Source: CAZQLE01 sp964593905 (GTDB lineage Bacteria; Chloroflexota; Anaerolineae; Anaerolineales; Anaerolineaceae). Taken from it: a stretch of DNA of 7,647 bases. This document shows, piece after piece, positions 1 to 6,037 of this stretch; the stretch's first letter is position 1; every line of letters begins with the position of its first letter. The notes under the pieces were generated by a model, which worked only from the letters and a program-made list of their open reading frames with translations, was not told the origin of the DNA and made no database searches. The stretch spans positions 1 through 7,647 of the forward strand of contig CAZQLE010000189.1 in NCBI GenBank assembly GCA_964593905.1. The letters are read 5' to 3'. The position numbers and the translations under genes were made by a program.

Positions 1-1
1 G

Positions 2-1354
2 GATATCGCCATTGTTGGCCCCGCCATGCCGGCTATTCAACGAACCTATTCCGGGATCACAGAACGCAGCCTGGCCTGGATTTTTTCAGCATATGTGCTG
101 TTTAATCTTGTCGGTACCCCCATCATGGCCAAATTATCGGATCTCTATGGTCGGCGCATCATCTACATTATGGATGTCAGCCTGTTCGCACTGGGTTCGC
201 TGATTGTCGCCCTTGCGCCAGGGTTTAATTTCATTCTGCTCGGCCGTGCCGTGCAGGGTTTCGGAGCCGGGGGTATTTTTCCGGTAGCCAGCGCTGTGAT
301 CGGCGATACCTTCCCGCCTGAAAAACGCGGTACCGCTCTGGGATTAATCGGAGCTGTTTTTGGCCTGGCATTTATTGTCGGCCCTATCCTGGCAGGGGTC
401 ATTCTCTCAGTAACCACCTGGCACTGGTTGTTTTTAATCAATCTGCCCATCGCCTTGCTGCTGATTATCTTCAGCACCAGACTGCTGCCTTCTGTTCGCA
501 CAGTAGATCGGGCGGCCTTTGACTGGAGCGGTATGATCGTTCTTTCGCTCATGTTGGGTGCAATGACCTTTGGGCTTAACCAGATCGATACCGCACGTTT
601 CTTTGCCAGCTTGATCAGTCTGGATGTACTGCCCTATCTCGCAGCGGCGGCAGCATTGGGTCTTATCCTGGTGCAGGTGGAACGGCGCGCTTCCAATCCC
701 ATCCTTCCGGCTGTTCTGTTTGGCTCGCGGCAGCTAAAATTGGGCTATTTTCTTTCTGCTGGCGCAGGTGTCGGTGAATCGGCAATTGTGTTTATGCCAT
801 TGCTGGCCGTGGCGGCATTAAGCGGAATCCAAGAAAACCAGGCTAGCTTTTTGCTAATGCCGGTCGTGCTGGCTATGGCAGTGGGGTCACCCCTCGTTGG
901 CCGGCTGCTGGACCGCATCGGTTCGAAACTGGTAATCCTCACCGGGCTTGTCATTTTGGGGGTGGGGGTCTTTCTCCTTTCCCAGTTTGCCGCCTCCATG
1001 TCCCTGTTTATTGTATCGGGTGTGCTGATCGGTCTGGGAATGTCCACCTTGCTGGGTGCACCCATCCGCTATATCACACTGAACGAGGTCAGCGCCGAAA
1101 ATCGCTCCACGGCCCAGGGAGCAGTTACAGTTTTCACCAGTATTGGACAGCTAGTTGGCGCAGCCCTGGTGGGGGCAGTTGCTGCTTCGCGCGGCGGCGG
1201 AGTTCAAGGCTACAGCACCGGGTTCCTGGTGATCGCCATGCTGAGCGTAATTATGATTGCCGCTGCGGTAGGGCTTAAACCTCGCCGCGACGAGCTAAAA
1301 CCAGCGGCGCCGTCCCCTGAGTCGGCGGCAGCGTCGCAACCCAAAGACTTATAA
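2..1354 (+). CDS. MFS transporter, DHA2 (EmrB/QacA-like) drug-efflux family, 5' partial
   Basis: This is an inner-membrane proton-coupled exporter, probably of drugs or other toxic compounds. The frame is open back to the window edge and the residues before the first ATG (position 26), DIAIVGPA, fit the end of the usual MFS helix 1. The gene is therefore truncated by the window and the ATG at 26 is not its start. Numbering from that ATG, motif A is seen at about 30-44 (GTPIMAKLSDLYGRR), an arginine-containing motif B at 73-86 (GRAVQGFGAGGIFP) and a motif C-like antiporter signature at 109-126 (G...GLAFIVGPILAG). The WHWLFLINLPI segment at 132-142 and a DWSG segment after a short cytoplasmic loop are typical of DHA2 proteins. 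About 450 residues are visible, which agrees with that family. The C-terminus is a short charged, Ala/Pro-rich tail. A TetR gene follows after 17 nt, the usual partner of such pumps. The substrate cannot be told from sequence. Confidence 0.9.
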   Translation, partial: DIAIVGPAMPAIQRTYSGITERSLAWIFSAYVLFNLVGTPIMAKLSDLYGRRIIYIMDVSLFALGSLIVALAPGFNFILLGRAVQGFGAGGIFPVASAVIGDTFPPEKRGTALGLIGAVFGLAFIVGPILAGVILSVTTWHWLFLINLPIALLLIIFSTRLLPSVRTVDRAAFDWSGMIVLSLMLGAMTFGLNQIDTARFFASLISLDVLPYLAAAAALGLILVQVERRASNPILPAVLFGSRQLKLGYFLSAGAGVGESAIVFMPLLAVAALSGIQENQASFLLMPVVLAMAVGSPLVGRLLDRIGSKLVILTGLVILGVGVFLLSQFAASMSLFIVSGVLIGLGMSTLLGAPIRYITLNEVSAENRSTAQGAVTVFTSIGQLVGAALVGAVAASRGGGVQGYSTGFLVIAMLSVIMIAAAVGLKPRRDELKPAAPSPESAAASQPKDL

Positions 1355-1361
1355 TCCTTGC

Positions 1362-1367
1362 AGGAGG
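1362..1367 (+). promoter_or_regulatory. Shine-Dalgarno sequence of the tetR gene
   Basis: A full AGGAGG lies 4 nt before the ATG at 1372. It sits in the 17-nt gap after the MFS stop and supports this start and separate strong translation of the regulator from a shared message. Confidence 0.75.
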
Positions 1368-1371
1368 CTCC

Positions 1372-1953
1372 ATGCCCCAGGATGATCTAAATCTGAAAGA
1401 TAAAATTCTGGCTGAAGCAACACGGTTGTTTGTTGCCCGGGGTTATAACGGCATATCAATGCGCGAAATTGCTGAAGCATTGAATGTATCCAAAGCGGCT
1501 TTATATTATCATTACAGGAACAAACAGGATCTGATGATCGCCATCCTGCAAGACTACCTGGAGGAAATTGACCGTCTCTTTTTGGACCCATTCAGTTCAG
1601 ATCGCAGCGCCCGCCAGAGAATCCGGCACATGGTTGAGGTCATTTTCAGCCTGCCGCCCGAACGGCGGGCCGTCATCCGTCTGGCCAGTCAGGAAATGGG
1701 TCAACTCGACCCGCAGATACGCATTCAGTTTGGCGAGCTCTACCACCAGAAATTTATCGGCCATATCGAAGCCGTTCTAAAAGCGGGTGTGGTCTCGGGC
1801 GAACTTCGCGCGATGGACACCGCGACTGCAACCTGGATTTTGCTGGGAATGATGTACCCATTTTTCTATGGCGAGGGTCTGCGGTCTGCCGTTCAGACAG
1901 GGCCATTAATCGAACAAATTGTCGACCTTTTTTTGAATGGAGCTGTCGCATGA
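1372..1953 (+). CDS. TetR/AcrR-family transcriptional regulator
   Basis: This is a one-domain DNA-binding repressor type with a ligand-sensing C-terminal half. Residues about 10-55 form the TetR N-terminal domain: KILAEATRLFVARGYNGISM is followed by the helix-turn-helix REIAEALNVSKAALYYHY (about 31-48) and the usual NKQDLM continuation. Residues 60-193 are helical and variable, as expected for the effector-binding and dimerisation domain. The length of 193 aa is normal for the family. It lies directly downstream of the efflux pump gene on the same strand, so the simplest inference is that it represses the pump operon and itself and is released by a pump substrate. Its operator would lie upstream of the window and cannot be seen. 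Its stop codon overlaps the start of the glycosylase gene in ATGA. GC content is clearly lower than in the next gene (about 40-42% by hand count over 1381-1440 and 1501-1560). Confidence 0.92.
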   Translation: MPQDDLNLKDKILAEATRLFVARGYNGISMREIAEALNVSKAALYYHYRNKQDLMIAILQDYLEEIDRLFLDPFSSDRSARQRIRHMVEVIFSLPPERRAVIRLASQEMGQLDPQIRIQFGELYHQKFIGHIEAVLKAGVVSGELRAMDTATATWILLGMMYPFFYGEGLRSAVQTGPLIEQIVDLFLNGAVA

Positions 1954-2666
1954 ACTTAACCCCCGGCCAACCAGTTAATCCGCCGCTCCTACAGGCGTGG
2001 TGCAATTTAACCGAAACGATCCTGGCCTGCCGCGCCTGCCCGCGCCTGACCGCCTGGCGCGAAGAAGTGGCGGTGGTTAAACGCCGCGCCTACCGCGAGC
2101 AAGACTACTGGGGCAAACCGGTGCCCGGCTTTGGCGACCCCCACGCCCGCCTGGTGGTGATCGGGCTGGCGCCGGGCGCGCACGGCTCCAATCGCACCGG
2201 GCGCATGTTCACCGGCGACGGCTCGGGAGGGTTTCTCTTTCCGGCGCTGCACCGCGCCGGCTTTGCCAGCCAGCCTGAAGCGAAAAATCTGGGCGATGGG
2301 ATGCAACTGAAAGACCTGTTCATCACCGCCGTCGGCCGCTGCGCCCCGCCCGATAACAAACCCCTGCCCGCCGAACTGGCGCAATGCGAGCCCTATTTGC
2401 TGGCCGAGCTAAAGCTACTCACCCAGATGCAGGGCATCGTTGTCCTGGGCAATATTGCTTTTGAACGCACCCTGCGCATTCTGGGCAAGAATGGCACACC
2501 TGCCAGCAAGCCCCGTTTTGGGCACGGGGCGGTGGTTGAGATGAAAAATGGCCCGTGGGTGCTGGCTTCTTACCATCCCAGCCGTCAGAATACGCAAACC
2601 GGACGGCTGACCGCCGCCATGTTTGATGACATCTGGCAAACCGCACGCCAGCGTCTGAGTGGGTAG
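1950..2666 (+). CDS. Uracil-DNA glycosylase, family 5 (UDGb-like), iron-sulfur type
   Basis: This enzyme removes uracil, and in characterised family-5 members also other deaminated or damaged bases, from DNA as the first step of base-excision repair. Motif A is GLAPGAHGSNRTGR (72-85), followed by MFTGDGSG. The GLAPG form, without the Asp or Asn used by family 1 or the GEAPG of family 4, together with the HGSNRTGR stretch, points to family 5. Motif B is HPSRQNTQTG (209-218). Four cysteines, C27, C30, C131 and C146, are positioned as the 4Fe-4S ligands of families 4 and 5; C18 is extra. The length of 238 aa is usual. The ATG overlaps the tetR stop by four bases (ATGA), so translation is probably coupled. 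The early half of the gene is much more GC-rich than tetR. The main alternative is family 4, which motif A makes less likely. Confidence 0.9.
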   Translation: MNLTPGQPVNPPLLQAWCNLTETILACRACPRLTAWREEVAVVKRRAYREQDYWGKPVPGFGDPHARLVVIGLAPGAHGSNRTGRMFTGDGSGGFLFPALHRAGFASQPEAKNLGDGMQLKDLFITAVGRCAPPDNKPLPAELAQCEPYLLAELKLLTQMQGIVVLGNIAFERTLRILGKNGTPASKPRFGHGAVVEMKNGPWVLASYHPSRQNTQTGRLTAAMFDDIWQTARQRLSG

Positions 2667-2724
2667 CCGCCGGAACAAAACCTTCTAAACGGTAAAAATG
2701 TATATGGTTTGTACAATCCACTGG

Positions 2725-2753
2725 TTGCACTGACAGTCATCTTCCTCTACAAT
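2725..2753 (+). promoter_or_regulatory. Candidate sigma70-type promoter for the hydrolase genes
   Basis: TTGCAC (2725-2730) and TACAAT (2748-2753) are separated by exactly 17 nt in an AT-richer gap and lie about 31 nt before the start codon at 2785. The match to consensus is good, with one mismatch in the -10 and two in the -35. The 118-nt gap from 2667 to 2784 shows no clear hairpin terminator for the preceding glycosylase gene, so some read-through is possible. Confidence 0.6.
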
Positions 2754-2772
2754 TAGCTAAATTATATTTTTC

Positions 2773-2778
2773 AGGGAG
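2773..2778 (+). promoter_or_regulatory. Shine-Dalgarno sequence of the first alpha/beta hydrolase
   Basis: AGGGAG ends 6 nt before the ATG at 2785, which fixes this start directly ahead of the membrane anchor. Confidence 0.65.
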
Positions 2779-2784
2779 CACTGC

Positions 2785-3540
2785 ATGAAACAGCGCAGTA
2801 TACTTTCACGTATTTTTCTCGGGCTCATCCTTTTCATCGCCGCTGCCATTGTCGGATTTATCGTCTGGGCTGGCAATCCGGCCGGGCCAAGTCCGGCTGC
2901 GCTCGTGGCTTTGGATTCCGACAGGGGTGTACGGGTGCGCGATTTTGACCGATGGATCCAGTTCCAACCCCAAAATAACCCGCGCGACACAGCTTTCATC
3001 TTTTACCCAGGTGGTCGGGTAGATTATCGGTCCTATGCGCCGGTACTGCATGCCATCGCCGAACAGGGCTACCCGGTTTACCTGGTGCGTATGCCGCTCA
3101 GCCTGGCTGTTTTTTCACCTGGCCGCGCCGCAGAAGTCATTCGCGAAAACCGTCAGATTCGGCGCTGGGTGATTGGCGGTCATTCGTTGGGTGGGGCCAT
3201 GGCAGCCAATTATTTCTACAATAACCCCAATCTGTTCCGCGGACTGGCACTGTGGGCCGCCTATCCCACTGAAAGCAACAACCTGTCCTCCAGTTTCATC
3301 CCCGCCCTGTCTTTATACGGCAGCCTGGATGGCCTGGCCACTCCGGCAGATATTGAAGCAAGCAAGCAGCTGATGCCGTCCGACACCCGCTATATTGAGA
3401 TTGTTGGTGGAAACCACGCCCAATTTGGCAGTTATGGCCCGCAAAATGGCGACAACCCGGCTGAAATTTCTGCCGAAGAGCAGCAATCTCAGATTGTTGC
3501 GGCAACCACAGCCTTGTTAAAATTCATCAGTGGAGAATAG
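2785..3540 (+). CDS. Membrane-anchored alpha/beta hydrolase (Abhydrolase_5-like)
   Basis: This is a predicted serine hydrolase tethered to the outer face of the membrane. Residues 1-9 are basic, and about 10-29 form one hydrophobic helix without a clear cleavage site, so it reads as a signal anchor. The alpha/beta hydrolase core begins at about 68 with a beta strand and the oxyanion region FYPGGRVDYRSYAP (73-86). The nucleophile elbow is GHSLGG with Ser134. The probable acid is Asp182 in YGSLDGLATP, and the probable base is His211 in GGNHAQFGSYGPQNGD, a stretch typical of a widespread uncharacterised hydrolase group. All three catalytic residues are present, so it should be active. The substrate is unknown; an esterase or lipase-like role is only a guess. 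It has its own promoter and ribosome binding site and is followed at once by a second hydrolase gene, so the two are probably co-transcribed. Confidence 0.85.
   Translation: MKQRSILSRIFLGLILFIAAAIVGFIVWAGNPAGPSPAALVALDSDRGVRVRDFDRWIQFQPQNNPRDTAFIFYPGGRVDYRSYAPVLHAIAEQGYPVYLVRMPLSLAVFSPGRAAEVIRENRQIRRWVIGGHSLGGAMAANYFYNNPNLFRGLALWAAYPTESNNLSSSFIPALSLYGSLDGLATPADIEASKQLMPSDTRYIEIVGGNHAQFGSYGPQNGDNPAEISAEEQQSQIVAATTALLKFISGE
3532..3536 (+). promoter_or_regulatory. Shine-Dalgarno sequence that decides the GTG start at 3545
   Basis: GGAGA lies inside the last codons of the upstream hydrolase gene, 8 nt before GTG 3545. The other in-frame GTG, at 3530, has no purine-rich site at a suitable distance. 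The start at 3545 is therefore preferred. Confidence 0.6.
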
Positions 3541-3544
3541 AACG

Positions 3545-4531
3545 GTGAGCGGCTTAAAACGATTGGCGTTGTTTGGCGTAACCCTGTTGGTTCTGGCCTG
3601 CCTGGCGCTGGTAATTTTGCCGCTGGTGATTCCACCCAGCCCATTAACCAACCTGAAGCCGCGCGCCGAATTGGCAGATTCTGACAGCCGCTTTGCACAG
3701 GTCAACGGCCTGGATGTGCATTACAAAGAAAGCGGCAGCGGAGAACCAACCCTGATTTTGCTGCACGGCTTTGGTGCCAGTTTGTTTTCGTGGCGTGAAG
3801 TAATTACCCCCCTGGCACAGTCCAGCCGCGTGATCGCATACGACCGTCCCGCTTTTGGGCTGACCGACCGGCCCATGCCCGGCGAATGGCAGGCTGTAAA
3901 TCCCTACTCTACTCGCGGCAACCTCGAACTGTTGATGGGGCTGATGGACAGCCTGGGTGTTGAGAAAGCCGTGTTGGTTGGCAACTCAGCCGGTGGAACA
4001 TTGGCTGTTCAGGCTGCCTTGCAATACCCACAGCGGGTCGAAGCGTTGATTCTGGTCAACCCGGCGCTGCAGGGCGGCGGCAGTCCACTGAATCGTTTCA
4101 GAGCATTTTTTGACACCCCTCAAATGGAGTTTATCGGCATCCAGGGGGCCCGCGCCATTCAGACTCAGGGAGAAGATTTAATCACTACAGCCTGGCACGA
4201 CCCGCAAAAGATCACGGAATCTGTGCGTGAAGGGTATCGAAAACCGCTCCAACTCGATAACTGGGATCGCGCCCTGTGGGAATTTACCAAAGCTTCTGAA
4301 CCGCAGGATCTTTCCGGCGCGCTGAGTCAACTGGAGATGCCAGTCTTGTTGCTTGCCGGCGACGATGATCGCATCATTCCCACCGCCCAAACCATTGCTG
4401 CGGCCGACCTCGCAAAAAATGTGCAGCTTAAAGTTTTCACAGCCTGCGGTCACGTACCTCAAGAGGAATGTCCGCAGCCATTTTTGCAGGCAGTGGATGC
4501 TTTCATCCTTGCATTACGCAATACCCGATAA
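3545..4531 (+). CDS. Membrane-anchored alpha/beta hydrolase, second copy type
   Basis: This is a predicted serine hydrolase of the classical alpha/beta fold family. Numbering from the GTG at 3545 (328 aa), residues about 5-29 form one hydrophobic N-terminal helix, probably an anchor. The core then shows the oxyanion motif HGFGAS (74-79), the strand-loop YDRPAFGLTDRP typical of haloalkane dehalogenase/epoxide hydrolase/esterase relatives, the nucleophile elbow GNSAGG with Ser148, the acid Asp275 in AGDDDRIIP and the base His303 in CGHVPQEE. The triad is complete. A serine rather than aspartate nucleophile rules out dehalogenase or epoxide hydrolase chemistry, so an esterase, lactonase or C-C hydrolase is more likely. 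An alternative GTG at 3530 would add five residues and overlap the upstream gene by 11 bp. It lies 4 nt after the first hydrolase gene yet resembles it little beyond the fold, so it is not a recent duplicate. Confidence 0.87.
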   Translation: MSGLKRLALFGVTLLVLACLALVILPLVIPPSPLTNLKPRAELADSDSRFAQVNGLDVHYKESGSGEPTLILLHGFGASLFSWREVITPLAQSSRVIAYDRPAFGLTDRPMPGEWQAVNPYSTRGNLELLMGLMDSLGVEKAVLVGNSAGGTLAVQAALQYPQRVEALILVNPALQGGGSPLNRFRAFFDTPQMEFIGIQGARAIQTQGEDLITTAWHDPQKITESVREGYRKPLQLDNWDRALWEFTKASEPQDLSGALSQLEMPVLLLAGDDDRIIPTAQTIAAADLAKNVQLKVFTACGHVPQEECPQPFLQAVDAFILALRNTR

Positions 4532-4580
4532 GAACATAAATCTTTTTAGAGCCTGATTAAAAAATTAGAGGTGAAAAACA

Positions 4581-5213
4581 ATGGAAAAACAAATGGTTAT
4601 TTGGGGTGCAGGCGGCATTGGCAGTGCCCTGGCCCGTTTGATGATCCAAAACGGCTGGCGCGTGGCAGTAGCCGGGCGCCATACCGACACGCTGCAGGAT
4701 ACATCCGCTTTCTTGATTGAAACAGACCTTGCCAGCCCGGCCGCTGTTCAGGCTGCGTCGGTTGAGATCAGTCAGGAAATGGGACCCTTGGATTGGTGGG
4801 TTTATGCAGCAGGTGATATTCTCAGCAAACCCACCGCCAGCCTTTCACCAGAAGAATGGCAGCGCATTCTAAATGCCAATTTAAATGGTGTTTTTCTTAC
4901 AGCCCATTTCAGCCAGTCATTGTTAACCAGCTCTGCTCCGCTGTATATTCTGGGAGCCGTAAACGAGCGCATGCGGCTGCCCGGGCTGAGCGCTTATGCA
5001 GCTGCCAAAGCCGGGGTGGAAGCCCTGGGCGAGGTTTTACGCAAAGAGCTGCACCGCCCCGTGGTCGTCATCCGTCCAGGTGCAGTGGATACACCTCTGT
5101 GGGCTAAAGTGCCATTCCGCCTGCCCGCCCATTCACTCAAAACCACCGAATTGGCTGAAAGACTGTACGAGGCTTACCTCGGCGGCTTTTCAGAAGCGCG
5201 CATGGATCTTTAA
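4581..5213 (+). CDS. Short-chain dehydrogenase/reductase (SDR) family protein
   Basis: This is a predicted cytoplasmic Rossmann-fold oxidoreductase using NAD(P)H. The cofactor motif is GAGGIGSA at 9-16, and AGR at 31-33 after strand 2 would favour NADP. YAAG at 75-78 replaces the usual NNAG, the structural Asn is N100 in NANLNG, and the active-site pair is Tyr139 and Lys143 (YAAAK). RPGAVDTPL at 165-173 is the typical PG motif after the active site. The usual catalytic serine, 13 residues before the Tyr, appears to be Ala126 (ILGAVNER), so activity may be altered. At 210 aa it is somewhat shorter than the usual 240-250. A ribosome binding site AGAGGTGA lies 6 nt before the ATG. It follows the hydrolase genes after 49 nt with no visible terminator and is likely in their operon. 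Its stop overlaps that of the convergent gene. Confidence 0.87.
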   Translation: MEKQMVIWGAGGIGSALARLMIQNGWRVAVAGRHTDTLQDTSAFLIETDLASPAAVQAASVEISQEMGPLDWWVYAAGDILSKPTASLSPEEWQRILNANLNGVFLTAHFSQSLLTSSAPLYILGAVNERMRLPGLSAYAAAKAGVEALGEVLRKELHRPVVVIRPGAVDTPLWAKVPFRLPAHSLKTTELAERLYEAYLGGFSEARMDL

Positions 5214-6007
5214 TCGCCAGCCAGCAGCCGGTGGATCCGGTGCACCTCTGCCGGGAAGGGTTTGCTGATTCGCGCCTTTCCCAGGTTGGATTTGACAATT
5301 TTAGATAAAACTGGCTGGTGTTTTCGTGCCCAACCCTCCAACATCACAAAACCCTGGGTTGGTGCATAAGCAGCGAAAACGCTGGGTGCATATTCCAGGC
5401 CCTGGATCAAAACCTTCCAGTCCTCTTCTCGCAACCTTTCAGACGGTTGCAAGACCAGATCGTCAACAATTTCTCCACACACCCGCAGGGCATACCCGGC
5501 CACAGCCGCATCCTTAAGAATTGGCGGATGTGCCAGCGCTGCCAGCACAGCCCGTTTTTCCAGTGGAGTGGCGTCGGCCAGCCATGCGGCAAACATTTCT
5601 TGCACCAGCGAAAACTGCTCTTCGGCCATCAACTGGCAAGCCATGGCCGCCATTTCGCGCTGCCGCCAGCGGGCATCATTGGCGGCATTTCGCAGTAAGC
5701 CAGCAATGACCAACCGCTGCGGCGGAGAGACCAGGTAAGCCGGCCCCAGCGATTGTACGGCGCAGTAGGCTAAGAACGAACGCGGTTCATTGACCCCGGC
5801 CTGTTCAACCGAAATGGCCGCCCAGTCTTCCAGTACATTCCAGTAGGCGGTCACATTCTCCGGCGACTTAAACAACGCCGAAAATGCCGAAATCAATTCC
5901 AGATTCGCCCGCGGGCCAGGCAGGCGCGACTCGGACATTAAATATTGTTCCAGGCTGGTGATATCGCCCCGTTTCAGGTAGGTTAGCAGAATTACGTTTT
6001 CAGCCAT
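5210..6007 (-). CDS. HEAT-repeat-like helical protein of unknown function
   Basis: I cannot assign a specific family. The 265-aa product appears almost wholly alpha-helical and lacks a signal peptide or membrane segment, so it should be cytoplasmic. Paired-helix patterns resemble HEAT/ARM repeats: RWRQREMAAMACQLMAEE at 113-130, PLEKRAVLAALAHPPIL at 148-164, and a C-terminal block WARKHQPVLSKIVKSNLGKARI at 226-247, which resembles the ends of bacterial HEAT and DNA-alkylation-repeat relatives. No catalytic residues of an AlkD-type glycosylase can be claimed. HEAT proteins usually act as scaffolds for protein or nucleic-acid binding. A ribosome binding site (GGAGTGA on the minus strand, 6014-6020) stands 6 nt before the ATG. 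It lies 30 nt after the MFS gene and is probably its operon partner. Its stop codon overlaps that of the convergent SDR gene. Confidence 0.75.
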   Translation of the reverse strand: MAENVILLTYLKRGDITSLEQYLMSESRLPGPRANLELISAFSALFKSPENVTAYWNVLEDWAAISVEQAGVNEPRSFLAYCAVQSLGPAYLVSPPQRLVIAGLLRNAANDARWRQREMAAMACQLMAEEQFSLVQEMFAAWLADATPLEKRAVLAALAHPPILKDAAVAGYALRVCGEIVDDLVLQPSERLREEDWKVLIQGLEYAPSVFAAYAPTQGFVMLEGWARKHQPVLSKIVKSNLGKARISKPFPAEVHRIHRLLAGD

Positions 6008-6013
6008 TCTGGT

Positions 6014-6020
6014 TCACTCC
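6014..6020 (-). promoter_or_regulatory. Shine-Dalgarno sequence of the HEAT-like gene
   Basis: On the minus strand GGAGTGA ends 6 nt before the ATG at 6007. This supports the chosen start and separate translation after the MFS gene. Confidence 0.6.
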
Positions 6021-6037
6021 GTTTTTCACGACATTGG

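Noticed and set aside
2007..2384. A 125-aa open frame on the minus strand inside the glycosylase gene
   Set aside because: It is antisense to a gene with clear UDG motifs, lies in very GC-rich sequence where chance open frames are common, and its translation shows no recognisable domain.
2709..2716. TTGTACAA palindrome upstream of the hydrolase promoter
   Set aside because: A single 8-bp palindrome in AT-rich sequence, with no second copy and no adjacent regulator, is not enough to call an operator.
3545..3625. Possible lipoprotein signal (VLAC) in the N-terminus of the second hydrolase
   Set aside because: The hydrophobic stretch continues well past the cysteine (LALVILPLVI), so a simple membrane anchor fits better than a lipobox.
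4532..4580. A separate promoter or terminator in the AT-rich gap before the SDR gene
   Set aside because: No convincing -35/-10 pair and no GC-rich hairpin could be found in these 49 nt; the short gap is more simply part of an operon.
5210..6007. Calling the helical protein an AlkD-type DNA glycosylase because a repair enzyme is nearby
   Set aside because: Only the general HEAT pattern is visible, no AlkD catalytic residues can be identified, and the glycosylase gene belongs to another operon.
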